Below are positions 50,796 to 58,756 of a stretch of DNA of 64,000 bases, piece by piece. Below the pieces are notes generated by a model that was given only the letters and a program-made list of their open reading frames with translations, searched no databases and had not been told where the DNA came from. Within the stretch, counting starts at the first letter, position 1. Each line of letters starts with the position of its first letter. The position numbers were made by a program, and so were the translations under genes. Source of the DNA: Streptomyces sp. NBC_01465 (GTDB lineage Bacteria; Actinomycetota; Actinomycetes; Streptomycetales; Streptomycetaceae); the NCBI RefSeq assembly GCF_036227325.1, contig NZ_CP109467.1:3038001-3102000 (forward strand), given 5' to 3'.

Positions 50796-51437
50796 CTACA
50801 GTCCGTAGCGGCGGGCCGCCTCCTCCGCCTGGGCCAGGCGGCGGAGCGAGCGCAGCACCGGCTCGATGAGGACCGTCGCGGCGACGGCCGTCTCCACCTT
50901 CTCCGTCTCGGTGGAGTGGGTGTCCATGTAGTCCAGGTCGCGGATGGCCGCCTGGTGCATCAACTCGGCGTAGGGGACGGCCATTTCGCCGCCCCATGGG
51001 TAGCCGAGACGGCTGAGGGTGGTCACCGCGACGACCAGTGCGCGGTAGTCGGGGGAGAGCGCGCCCACCTCGCGGGCCGTCGACCAGCCGAGGGTTTCGA
51101 GCAGGCTGTCCACCTCCTGGGCCGCGGCGACCACCGACGGGTCGGTCTCGTCCGGTTCGGGGCCGTGCGGCAGGGCCCAGAGGGCCGCGCCCAGGCGCAT
51201 CGTCTGGTCCAGGGAGTCGTCGTCGATGTAACCGATGACCTCCTTGGCCGTGGCCACCGGCAGCCGGCCGACCTCGATGAGCGCGCGCACGAGGCGCAGC
51301 CGGCGTACGTGGCTCTCGTCGTAGTCGGCGGTGGTCGCGCCGATCTTGCGGCCGGGCGCCAACATCCCTTGCCGCAGGTAGTACTTGATCGTCGCGGTGG
51401 AGACGCCGCTCCGCTCACTCAACTCTGCCAACCGCAC
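50796..51437 (-). CDS. MerR-family regulator
   Basis: 213 aa. N-terminal MerR HTH (RLAELSERSGVSTATIKYYLRQGMLAPGRKIGATTADYDESHVRRLRLVRALIEVG) at 1-57, a short dimerisation helix and a C-terminal effector region of about 130 residues. No conserved cysteines, so it is not a metal sensor. GTG 51437 gives the first residue of the HTH. It is divergent from a DUF4188 gene across GGATAA/TTATCC sites, which it probably controls. Confidence 0.9.
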   Translation of the reverse strand: MRLAELSERSGVSTATIKYYLRQGMLAPGRKIGATTADYDESHVRRLRLVRALIEVGRLPVATAKEVIGYIDDDSLDQTMRLGAALWALPHGPEPDETDPSVVAAAQEVDSLLETLGWSTAREVGALSPDYRALVVAVTTLSRLGYPWGGEMAVPYAELMHQAAIRDLDYMDTHSTETEKVETAVAATVLIEPVLRSLRRLAQAEEAARRYGL

Positions 51438-51464
51438 CCTTGCGCCTTCCGTCGGACACCGACA

Positions 51465-51501
51465 TTATCCGAGTAGCCAGGCATGGATAACTCCATTATC
51501 C
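51465..51501. promoter_or_regulatory. MerR operator: TTATCC/GGATAA/TTATCC
   Basis: TTATCC at 51465-51470, GGATAA at 51485-51490 and TTATCC at 51496-51501 form two overlapping inverted repeats with spacers of 14 and 5 bp in the divergent promoter region. The 51485-51501 pair is a perfect 17-bp palindrome. Confidence 0.7.
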
Positions 51502-51522
51502 AACATGACTTCCGGAGGCAGG

Positions 51523-52074
51523 ATGTTCACCAAGCCGATCCCGGGCAACACCACCGCAGCCGTCGAGGGGGACGCGGTGGTCCTGCTGATCGGGATGCGC
51601 ATCAACCACTTCTGGGCGGTGCACCACTGGGGCCCGGTGCTCATCGGCATGCCGCGCATGCTCCGCGAGCTGGGCAAGGACAAGAGCCGGGGACTCCTCG
51701 GCCACGTCCTGCTGACCGCCTCCCCGCGCACGTACTACGTCGTCCAGTACTGGGAGTCCAAGGAGAAGCTCTACGCCTACGCCTCCGCGCCCGACATGCT
51801 CCACCGCAAGGCCTGGGCGAGCTTCAACCGCAAGGAGGCCAAGGGCAAGCGGCGCGCGCACGTGGGGCTCTGGCACGAGTCGTACATCGCGCCCGAGGGC
51901 TCGTACGAGTCGATCTACGCGGACATGCCGCCCTACGGTCTCGCCGCGGCCCACGGCATGATCCCCCTGGAGCGCCGCGGTCGGCGTGCAGCCGACCGTT
52001 TCGCGCACCGCTCGACAGCGGCCCCGGTCAGTCCGGCAGAAGGTGACCCCGTCGCGACAGCAGAAACTCCTTGA
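51523..52074 (+). CDS. DUF4188 / monooxygenase-like protein
   Basis: 183 aa of the DUF4188 family, related by fold to heme-binding aldoxime dehydratase-like or ABM monooxygenase proteins: FTKPIPGNTTAAVEGDAVVLLIGMRINHFW, MPRMLRELGKD, and YYVVQYWESKEKLYAYA. Its function is unknown; regulation by the adjacent MerR suggests it handles a small organic compound. GGAGG 51513-51517 precedes ATG 51523. The last 47 bp overlap the convergent LysR gene. Confidence 0.82.
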   Translation: MFTKPIPGNTTAAVEGDAVVLLIGMRINHFWAVHHWGPVLIGMPRMLRELGKDKSRGLLGHVLLTASPRTYYVVQYWESKEKLYAYASAPDMLHRKAWASFNRKEAKGKRRAHVGLWHESYIAPEGSYESIYADMPPYGLAAAHGMIPLERRGRRAADRFAHRSTAAPVSPAEGDPVATAETP

Positions 52075-52981
52075 ACGCCGCGACCGGAGGCGTGTCCGGG
52101 TGGCCGTCCAGCCAGGCCACGCCGATCTCGCGTACCGCCCGCTGACCTGTGACGGAGAGCTCTACGACGCCGGGGCGCGCCACCGCGGGGGGCGGGAGCA
52201 GGGCCACCCCGAGGCCTGCGGCCACCAGGCCTCGTAGCGTCTCCGCCTCCTCGCCCTCGAAGGCGATACGGGGCTTGAAGCCCGCCTCCGTGCAGAGGTC
52301 GTCGGTGATGCGGCGCAGGCCGTAGCCGGGTTCGAGGGTGACGAACGTTTCGTCCGCGGCTTCGGAGAGGCGGACCCGTTTGCGCGTCGCCAGGCGGTGG
52401 TCGTCCGGGACCACCAGGCGCAGGCGCTGTTCGTCCAGGCGGCGGGCCACCAGGTCGGGGGCGTCCGGGAGCGGGGAGGTCAGGCAGAGGTCGAGGGTGC
52501 CGGCGCGGAGGCGTTCCAGCATGGCCTCGCCGTAGTTCTGGACCAGTTGGAAGCGGACCCCGGGATGGTCGGCGCGGAAGGCGCGGATCAGGGCCGGGAC
52601 CGTCTCCGAGCCCATCGTGTGCAGGAAGCCGAACGCCACCTTGCCCGTGGCCGGGTCCGCGTCCGCCCGTACCGAGTCAGCCGCCCGCTCGACCTCGGCG
52701 AGCGCGCGCTCGACCGTCGTGAGGAAGGTGCGGCCCGCGGGGGTCAGCGAGACCGTGCGGCCCTTACGGGCGAACAGGGCGACTCCAAGGTCCGCTTCGA
52801 GGCGGACCATCGCGCGCGAGAGCGTCGACTGGGGTACGGCGAGCTCGTGCGCGGCGCGCGTCACGTGCTCGTGGCGGGCCACCGCCTCGAAGTACGCGAG
52901 GCGTGGCGCGAGGAGGTGCGTGATGTCTTCTTCGTAACTGCTTGGTGACAGGCGGGGCTGTGAGCTGTGCTGATGCGCCAT
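52028..52981 (-). CDS. LysR-family regulator
   Basis: 317 aa. N-terminal HTH at about 25-70 (FEAVARHEHVTRAAHELAVPQSTLSRAMVRLEADLGVALFARKGRTVSLTPAG) and a periplasmic-binding-like effector domain to the end (VAFGFLHTMGSETVPALIRAFRADHPGV). ATG 52981 was chosen; an upstream in-frame ATG lies beyond the operator. Divergent from an MFS gene across a palindrome at 53007. Confidence 0.92.
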   Translation of the reverse strand: MAHQHSSQPRLSPSSYEEDITHLLAPRLAYFEAVARHEHVTRAAHELAVPQSTLSRAMVRLEADLGVALFARKGRTVSLTPAGRTFLTTVERALAEVERAADSVRADADPATGKVAFGFLHTMGSETVPALIRAFRADHPGVRFQLVQNYGEAMLERLRAGTLDLCLTSPLPDAPDLVARRLDEQRLRLVVPDDHRLATRKRVRLSEAADETFVTLEPGYGLRRITDDLCTEAGFKPRIAFEGEEAETLRGLVAAGLGVALLPPPAVARPGVVELSVTGQRAVREIGVAWLDGHPDTPPVAAFKEFLLSRRGHLLPD

Positions 52982-53006
52982 GGGATTGATTATGGGCTCT
53001 TCGTGC

Positions 53007-53035
53007 ATTGGACGCATGAAACGAGTGGGTCCAAT
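53007..53035. promoter_or_regulatory. LysR operator-like inverted repeat
   Basis: ATTGGAC (53007-53013) and GTCCAAT (53029-53035) are perfect 7-bp arms with a 15-bp spacer between the LysR start (52981) and MFS start (53044). Confidence 0.65.
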
Positions 53036-53043
53036 ATCGGGGC

Positions 53044-54336
53044 ATGCCTCCTGCCAGTACCGGGGCACTCACCACGGTGAGTGCCTCCGCCGCGCCGTTG
53101 CCCCAGCCGGTCCACCTCACCCCCGGCCGCCCCGGCTACCGCCGTATGAGCTTCGCGCTCTTCGCCGCCGGGATCGCCACCTTCGCGCTGCTGTACTCCA
53201 CGCAGGCGCTGCTGCCCTCCATCACCGCCGGGTTCGGAGTGACCGCGAGCCAGGCCAGCTGGACGGTGTCCGCGGCGACCGGCGCGCTGGCCGTGTGCGT
53301 GCTTCCGCTGAGCGCGCTCAGCGAGCGCTTCGGGCGGCGGACCATGATGACGGCCTCGCTCTCCGTGGCCGTGGGCATCGGCATGCTCGTCCCCTTCGCG
53401 CCGAACCTGGGCTGGCTCATCGCCCTTCGCGCGATTCAGGGCGCGGCGCTGGCGGGGCTCCCCGCCTCGGCCATGGCATACCTCGCGGAGGAGGTCCAGC
53501 CCAAGGCGCTGGTCGCCGCGATCGGGCTCTTCGTCGCGGGCAACTCCATCGGCGGCATGAGCGGGCGCATCGTCGCCGGCTGGGTCGCCCAGGCGTGGGG
53601 CTGGCGGGCGGCGCTCGCGGTCATCGGGCTGATCGCCGTCGTGTGCGCGGTCGCGTTCCGGATCCTGCTCCCCAAGGCCCGTAACTTCACGACCGGTTCG
53701 CTCAACCCGCGGGCCCTCGGCCGTACCGTCGCCACGCACCTCTCCGACCCGCTCCTGCGCCGCCTGTACGCGATCGGCGCGCTCTTCATGACGGTCTTCG
53801 GCGCGGTTTACACGGTGATCGGCTACCGACTGGTCGCCGAGCCCTTCAACTTGCCGCAGGGCCTTGTCGGTTCGATCTTCCTGGTCTATCTGGTGGGGAC
53901 GGTCTCGTCCGCGGCGGCGGGCAAGCTGGTCGCCCGCACGGGCCGCCGCGGCGCGCTCTACCTCGCGGTCTCGACCACGGCGGCGGGTCTGCTGCTCTCC
54001 CTGTCGGACGCGATCGCCGCCGTACTGCTGGGACTTGTCCTCATCACGGCGGGCTTCTTCGCGGGCCACGCGGTCGCCTCGTCCTCCGTGAGCCGTACGG
54101 CCAAGACGGGCCGCGCCCAGGCCTCCGCGCTCTACCAGTCCGCGTACTACCTGGGCTCCAGCGCCGGCGGCACGCTCGGCGCGATCGCCTTCCACGCCGG
54201 GGGCTGGGGCGGCACGGTCGCACTCGGGCTGCTCGCGGTCGTCGGCGTCGCCTCGATCACGCTGTACGGGACGTACGCGGCGAGGACCGCACCCCGGCCC
54301 GCCGGAAACTTCCGCCCCGTCCGTGCAACTGACTGA
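53044..54336 (+). CDS. MFS transporter
   Basis: 430 aa with about 12 helices. Motif A-type LSERFGRRTMMTASL follows helix 2, and GAALAGLPASAMAYLAEE lies in helix 4-5. Of the AraJ/arabinose-efflux or Bcr-like group that exports drugs or sugars; divergent LysR is probably its activator. Confidence 0.9.
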   Translation: MPPASTGALTTVSASAAPLPQPVHLTPGRPGYRRMSFALFAAGIATFALLYSTQALLPSITAGFGVTASQASWTVSAATGALAVCVLPLSALSERFGRRTMMTASLSVAVGIGMLVPFAPNLGWLIALRAIQGAALAGLPASAMAYLAEEVQPKALVAAIGLFVAGNSIGGMSGRIVAGWVAQAWGWRAALAVIGLIAVVCAVAFRILLPKARNFTTGSLNPRALGRTVATHLSDPLLRRLYAIGALFMTVFGAVYTVIGYRLVAEPFNLPQGLVGSIFLVYLVGTVSSAAAGKLVARTGRRGALYLAVSTTAAGLLLSLSDAIAAVLLGLVLITAGFFAGHAVASSSVSRTAKTGRAQASALYQSAYYLGSSAGGTLGAIAFHAGGWGGTVALGLLAVVGVASITLYGTYAARTAPRPAGNFRPVRATD

Positions 54337-54359
54337 CCGATCCGTCTGTCTATCTGAGT

Positions 54360-55064
54360 GTGAAGCCTAGAGAGATACGAAAAAGCGCCCTCGCAGCCGG
54401 GATCACCGCCGCACTGGTGGTCCCGCTGACGGTGGTGCTGGGCGGTGCGGCCCCCGCCCAGGCAGCCTCGTGCTCGACCAGCACGGGTCCCTACCAGAAG
54501 CAGGTCGAGAAGTTCCTCGGCCGCCCGGTGGACGGCAAGCAGTCCGCCGCCGACTGCAAGGCCACACGCGCCTTCCAGTCCAAGCACGGCATCACCCCCA
54601 CGATCGGGTACGCGGGACCGGTCACCTGGGGCGTGATGAACCTGATGAACCAGCAGAAGGCCGCGGGCAAGACGCCCAACAAGGCCGGCAAGTGCCCCAC
54701 CAACAAGGGCCGTATCGCCTGCGTCGACCTGACCCGGCAGCTGAGCTGGATCCAGGACGGCAAGAAGCTGGTCTACGGGCCGGTGCCGGTGCGTACGGGA
54801 CGCAAGGGGTACGCGACCCGGACCGGCCTGAAGAAGATCTACTGGCGCGACCTGCACCACGTCTCGAACATCTACAACGTGGCCATGCCGTACAGCCAGT
54901 TCTTCGACGGCGGCGAGGCCTTCCACTCGGTGAACCTGTCGATGTGGAACCCGCCGGGCTCGCACGGCTGCGTGAACATGACGCCGACGACGGCGAAGAA
55001 GTACTGGTCGCTGCTGAAGAAGGGCGACGAAGTGTACGTGTACGGGCGGAAGCCCGGGACCTGA
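54360..55064 (+). CDS. L,D-transpeptidase (YkuD) with peptidoglycan-binding region
   Basis: 234 aa, exported: signal peptide residues 1-36 (basic head, AALVVPLTVVLGGAAPAQAA). A PG_binding_1-like region (QKQVEKFLGRPVDGKQSAADCKATRAFQSKHGI) at 45-95 precedes a YkuD catalytic domain, where HSVNLSMWNPPGSHGCVNMTP holds the His and catalytic Cys (HGCVNM). It forms 3-3 cross-links or attaches proteins to wall peptides. GTG 54360 begins directly before MKPREIR. The GTG is preceded by no strong ribosome-binding site. Confidence 0.9.
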   Translation: MKPREIRKSALAAGITAALVVPLTVVLGGAAPAQAASCSTSTGPYQKQVEKFLGRPVDGKQSAADCKATRAFQSKHGITPTIGYAGPVTWGVMNLMNQQKAAGKTPNKAGKCPTNKGRIACVDLTRQLSWIQDGKKLVYGPVPVRTGRKGYATRTGLKKIYWRDLHHVSNIYNVAMPYSQFFDGGEAFHSVNLSMWNPPGSHGCVNMTPTTAKKYWSLLKKGDEVYVYGRKPGT

Positions 55065-55159
55065 GCCGGCAAGACGGCAAGGACGGGGTCGATTGTCAGT
55101 GCCCTCAGGTAGGTTCCCAGTCATTGACCGGATTGGGTTCCAGCAGGGGGGCGCTCACG

Positions 55160-56140
55160 ATGAGCGATCTTGCAGCACCGACTGACATCGACGCACGACT
55201 CGAAGGCCACCGGCGGGAGTTGACCGGTTACTGCTACCGGATGCTCGGCTCGGCCTTCGAGGCGGAGGACGCGGTCCAGGACACGATGGTCCGGGCCTGG
55301 CGAAGCTTCGACCGCTTCGAGGGACGGTCCTCGCTGCGCTCCTGGCTGTACCGCATCGCGACGAACGTCTGCCTGGACATGCTGAACGCGGGCAACAAGC
55401 GCGCCCGCCCCATGGACCTGACGGAGTCGACGCCCGTCGCACAGGCGGCGCTCAACTCCCGCCCGGAGATGACGTGGCTGGAGCCGGTCCCGGACGGCCG
55501 GGTGCTGGCGTCGGTCGAGGACCCGGCGGAGACGGCGGTGGGGCGTGAGACGATCCGCCTCGCCTTCATGGCGGCGCTGCAGCACCTGCCGCCGAAGCAG
55601 CGGGCGGTGCTGATCCTGCGCGAGGTGCTGGCGTGGAAGGCGGCGGAGGTCGCGGAGCTCCTGGAGACGACGGTGGCGTCGGTCAACAGCGCGCTGCAGA
55701 GGGCCCGTTCGACGCTGGCGGAGGCGGAGCCCGCGGCGACGGACACGGCGGACCCCCTGGACGAGGAGCAGCAGAAGCTGCTGGCGCGGTACGTGTCGGC
55801 GTTCGAGGGCTACGACATGCAGGCGCTGACGGCGCTGCTCCATGAGGACGCGACGCTGTCCATGCCGCCGTACGACCTGTGGCTGCGCGGCCACGACGAC
55901 ATCGTGGGCTGGATGCTGGGCGTGGGCGAGGTCTGCCGCGGCTCGCGCCTGGTCCCGGTGGTCGCGAACGGCACACCGGCGTTCGCGCACTACCACCCGA
56001 GCCAGTCGGGCGAGGGCTTCGACCCGTGGGCACTGATGGTCATCGAGATCACGGAGGGCCGGGTCGCGGGCATCACATCGTTCCTGGACGTGGAGCGCTG
56101 GTTCCCGCTCTTCGACCTGCCGCCGAAGCTGGAGGCCTGA
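55160..56140 (+). CDS. ECF sigma factor with SnoaL-like C-terminal domain
   Basis: 326 aa. Sigma region 2 (YCYRMLGSAFEAEDAVQDTMVRAWRSFDRFEGRSSLRSWLYRIATNVCLDML) and region 4 (LPPKQRAVLILREVLAWKAAEVAELLETTVASVNSALQRAR) are followed by a ~110-residue NTF2/SnoaL-like domain (LLARYVSAFEGYDMQALTALLHEDATLSMPPYDLWLRGHDDI). SigJ/SigG-type actinobacterial ECFs share this layout and may be controlled through the C-terminal domain and not by an anti-sigma factor. GGGGGG 55146-55151 precedes the ATG by 8 nt. No promoter motif for it is known here. Confidence 0.9.
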   Translation: MSDLAAPTDIDARLEGHRRELTGYCYRMLGSAFEAEDAVQDTMVRAWRSFDRFEGRSSLRSWLYRIATNVCLDMLNAGNKRARPMDLTESTPVAQAALNSRPEMTWLEPVPDGRVLASVEDPAETAVGRETIRLAFMAALQHLPPKQRAVLILREVLAWKAAEVAELLETTVASVNSALQRARSTLAEAEPAATDTADPLDEEQQKLLARYVSAFEGYDMQALTALLHEDATLSMPPYDLWLRGHDDIVGWMLGVGEVCRGSRLVPVVANGTPAFAHYHPSQSGEGFDPWALMVIEITEGRVAGITSFLDVERWFPLFDLPPKLEA

Positions 56141-56144
56141 GGCG

Positions 56145-56627
56145 TTGGGCGTCCACATGCATCTGCGGGCCATGCCGGAGAACGAACTCCGGGACGATTA
56201 CGCATGGTTGGAACAGACCATGTGGGACGCCCTGGATCGCTTCCCGGAGGAGTCCGCGCTCGGGATCAGCGCCGTCCTGGAGAAGTCGCACGACCAGATG
56301 GCCAGGATCTACCGGTGCGCGCGTACGGGAACGGAGCTCGAGGATCTGCCCGTCTTCGGAGGCCGGCCCGTCTTCGACCCCGGAGAATCCCTGCCGCCGA
56401 TCCTGATCCTCGGCCCGGAGGACGTCGGCCGGGCTGCGGAGTTCTTGGCAGGAACCTCCTTCACCGCGCTGTGGCCCGACGCGAAGTCCGAAGTGGGCTG
56501 GGGCGGCTGGGACAAGGACGGCTCCGAGGCCCAGGCGCACTTCCGCTCGTGCCACGAAGACCTGACCGCCTTCTTCACGAAGACGTCGGCCTCGGGGCAC
56601 GCAGTGGTGAAGTTCTTCTCGTTCTGA
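56145..56627 (+). CDS. DUF1877-like (YfbM) protein
   Basis: 160 aa. MGVHMHLRAMPENELRDDYAWLEQ is the usual family head, and LLPRED-like GISAVLEKSHDQ and YPAxLW-like SFTALWPDAKSEVGWGG segments are seen. Function unknown. A TTG start at 56145 is preferred because GGAGG lies 9 nt upstream, overlapping the previous gene's end; ATG 56157 would remove the first four residues. Co-transcribed with the sigma factor. Confidence 0.8.
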   Translation: MGVHMHLRAMPENELRDDYAWLEQTMWDALDRFPEESALGISAVLEKSHDQMARIYRCARTGTELEDLPVFGGRPVFDPGESLPPILILGPEDVGRAAEFLAGTSFTALWPDAKSEVGWGGWDKDGSEAQAHFRSCHEDLTAFFTKTSASGHAVVKFFSF

Positions 56628-56633
56628 CGACCG

Positions 56634-56909
56634 TCAGGTCCCGAGCCCGGCCAGGTCCAGCAGCGCCTTCAGGCCCGGTGGTACGTCACGCAGGCGCAAC
56701 GTGCTGCCGAGTCTGCGGGCTGTCAGGCGGAGGCGGGCCACCGCCTCGACCGCTGCCAGGTCCGGGGCGACCAGGACGCCCACGTCGCAGATCACCTCGG
56801 GCGCCCCCGTGCCGTGCAGGAGGATCCTCAACTCCTCGCACAGGCAGGGGACGTCCTCCCGGGTCACCGGGCGGGTGATGACGAGGACTGGCAGTTCGGT
56901 GGCCTTCAC
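56634..56909 (-). CDS. STAS-domain protein
   Basis: 91 aa, close to a single STAS domain: VLVITRPVTREDVPCLCEELRILLHGTGAPEVICDVGVLVAPDLAAVEAVARLRLTARRLGSTLRLRDVP. The phosphorylated Ser of anti-sigma-factor antagonists (D-S-[ST]) is not obvious: the central loop reads VLVAPDLA, so it may not be regulated by phosphorylation. GTG 56909 follows a short spacer; convergent with the DUF1877 gene. Confidence 0.78.
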   Translation of the reverse strand: MKATELPVLVITRPVTREDVPCLCEELRILLHGTGAPEVICDVGVLVAPDLAAVEAVARLRLTARRLGSTLRLRDVPPGLKALLDLAGLGT

Positions 56910-56974
56910 ATGGGTGCAGACCGGGGGCGGGCGCGGAACTCATCGCCGCGCCCTCCCCCGGTCTCACATCCTGA

Positions 56975-58258
56975 TCAGGCGATGCGGTCGAGCAGGATCG
57001 GGGCCGCCGTGAACTCCGTTCCCGCGGGGGCGATGTCGTACGCGCCCTCCAGGGATTCCAGGGCGTACGGGAAGCGCTCCGGGGTGTCCGTGTGGAGGGT
57101 CAGCAGCTTCTGGCCCGCCAGGACCACGTCGCCCGGCTTGGCGTGCATCTCGACGCCCGCCCCCATCTGTACGGCGTCCTCCTTGCGCGCCCGGCCCGCA
57201 CCCAGCCGCCATGCCGCGACGCCAACTCCCAGCGCGTCCAGGCGCGTCAGGACGCCCGTGGACGGGGCCGTGACGACGTGCGTCTCGCGGGCCACCGGGA
57301 GCGCCGCGTCCGGGTCGCCGCCCTGCGCCGCGATCATCCGGCGCCAGGCGTCCATCGCCGAGCCGTCGGCGAGCGCCTTCGCCGGGTCCGCGTCCTTCAA
57401 GCCCGCCGCGTCCAGCATTTCGCGGGCCAGGGCGAGGGTCAGCTCGATGACGTCCGACGGGCCGCCGCCCGCCAACACCTCGACCGATTCCCGGACTTCG
57501 AGCGCGTTGCCGGCCGTCAGGCCGAGCGGCGTGGACATGTCGGTGAGGAGCGCGACCGTGTGCAGGCCGTGGTCCTTGCCGAGGCCCACCATCGTCTCGG
57601 CGAGCTCGCGCGCCTTCGCGAACTCCTTCATGAAGGCACCGGAGCCGACCTTCACGTCGAGGACGAGCGAGCCCGTACCCTCGGCGATCTTCTTCGACAT
57701 GATGGAGGACGCGATGAGCGGAATGCAGTCGACCGTCGACGTCACGTCGCGCAGCGCGTAGAGCTTCTTGTCCGCCGGTGCGAGGCCGCTGCCGGGCGCA
57801 CAGATGACCGCGCCGACGTCCGTCAGGGCCCGCATCATCTCCTCGTTGGAGATGTCCGCACGCCATCCGGGGATCGATTCCAGCTTGTCGAGCGTGCCGC
57901 CCGTGTGACCAAGCCCACGCCCGCTGAGCTGCGGAACAGCCGCCCCGCAGGCCGCGACGAGCGGGGCCAGCGGCAGCGTGATCTTGTCGCCGACGCCGCC
58001 CGTGGAGTGCTTGTCGGCGGTGACGCGGGGCAGCGCGGAGAAGTCCATCCGCTCCCCGGAGTTGATCATCGCGGCGGTCCAGCGGGCGATCTCCGCGCGG
58101 TCCATGCCGTTGAGGAAGATCGCCATGGCCAGGGCGGACATCTGCTCGTCGGCGACCTCGCCGCGCGTGTAGGCGTCGATGACCCAGTCGATCTGCTCGT
58201 CGCTGAGCCGCTCGCGGTCGCGCTTGGTGCGGATGACGGAGATGGCGTCCATGGTCAT
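56975..58258 (-). CDS. deoA: Thymidine/pyrimidine-nucleoside phosphorylase
   Basis: 427 aa. Phosphorolyses thymidine, deoxyuridine (and possibly uridine) to base and (deoxy)ribose-1-phosphate. Motifs: DKHSTGGVGDK (phosphate and substrate loop) near residue 83, SGRGLGHTGGTLDKLESIPG near 113, the catalytic-region KKIAEGTGSLVLDVKVGSGAF and the C-terminal KPGDVVLAGQKLLTL. Between cdd and deoA is a 105-bp gap with operator CTATGCGCGTAG, so deoA has its own promoter besides read-through. GGAAGG 11 nt before the ATG is the ribosome-binding site. Confidence 0.94.
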   Translation of the reverse strand: MTMDAISVIRTKRDRERLSDEQIDWVIDAYTRGEVADEQMSALAMAIFLNGMDRAEIARWTAAMINSGERMDFSALPRVTADKHSTGGVGDKITLPLAPLVAACGAAVPQLSGRGLGHTGGTLDKLESIPGWRADISNEEMMRALTDVGAVICAPGSGLAPADKKLYALRDVTSTVDCIPLIASSIMSKKIAEGTGSLVLDVKVGSGAFMKEFAKARELAETMVGLGKDHGLHTVALLTDMSTPLGLTAGNALEVRESVEVLAGGGPSDVIELTLALAREMLDAAGLKDADPAKALADGSAMDAWRRMIAAQGGDPDAALPVARETHVVTAPSTGVLTRLDALGVGVAAWRLGAGRARKEDAVQMGAGVEMHAKPGDVVLAGQKLLTLHTDTPERFPYALESLEGAYDIAPAGTEFTAAPILLDRIA

Positions 58259-58296
58259 GGAGCGGGCTTCCTTCCGGAGGAGCTGTCCACGCGCAT

Positions 58297-58308
58297 CTAT
58301 GCGCGTAG
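58297..58308. promoter_or_regulatory. Nucleoside-regulon operator upstream of deoA
   Basis: CTATGCGCGTAG, one base from the perfect site at pnp, deoC, add and the ABC operon. It lies 39 bp upstream of the deoA start in the gap after cdd. A TAGATG on the minus strand beside it could be the -10. Confidence 0.75.
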
Positions 58309-58363
58309 ATCATCTATACGAACAGACCCGGCACCCCCAGTACAAGGGGTGCCTGGTCGGAAT

Positions 58364-58756
58364 TCACACCAAATGCTGCGGACCGAACGCGTCCGGGAGC
58401 ATCTCGGCCAGGGTGCGGACCCCGGACGAGGTCTCCAGGAGCAGCTCCGGGCCCCCGAACTCGTACAGCAGCTGACGACAGCGCCCGCACGGCATCAGCA
58501 CCGCGCCCGCGCCGTCCACGCACGTGAAGTGCGTCAGCCGCCCGCCGCCCGTGGCCTGCAGCGTGGAGACGAGCCCGCACTCGGCGCACAGCCCGAGCCC
58601 GTACGACGCGTTCTCCACGTTGCAGCCCGAGACCGTACGGCCGTCGTCGACCAGCGCAGCCGCGCCGACCGGGTAGCCCGAGTACGGGGCGTAGGCGCGG
58701 GACATCGCCGTGCGGGCCTCGGCCCGCAGCGCGTCCCAGTCGACCTCGTCCGTCAC
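58364..58756 (-). CDS. cdd: Cytidine deaminase
   Basis: 130-aa tetramer-type cytidine deaminase. Converts cytidine and deoxycytidine to uridine forms, feeding deoA. The zinc site is complete: GCNVENASYG, LCAECGLV with catalytic Glu and first Cys, and PCGRCRQLL with two more Cys. The ATG overlaps the stop of the upstream permease gene by 4 bp, so it is translated with the transporter. Confidence 0.95.
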   Translation of the reverse strand: MTDEVDWDALRAEARTAMSRAYAPYSGYPVGAAALVDDGRTVSGCNVENASYGLGLCAECGLVSTLQATGGGRLTHFTCVDGAGAVLMPCGRCRQLLYEFGGPELLLETSSGVRTLAEMLPDAFGPQHLV

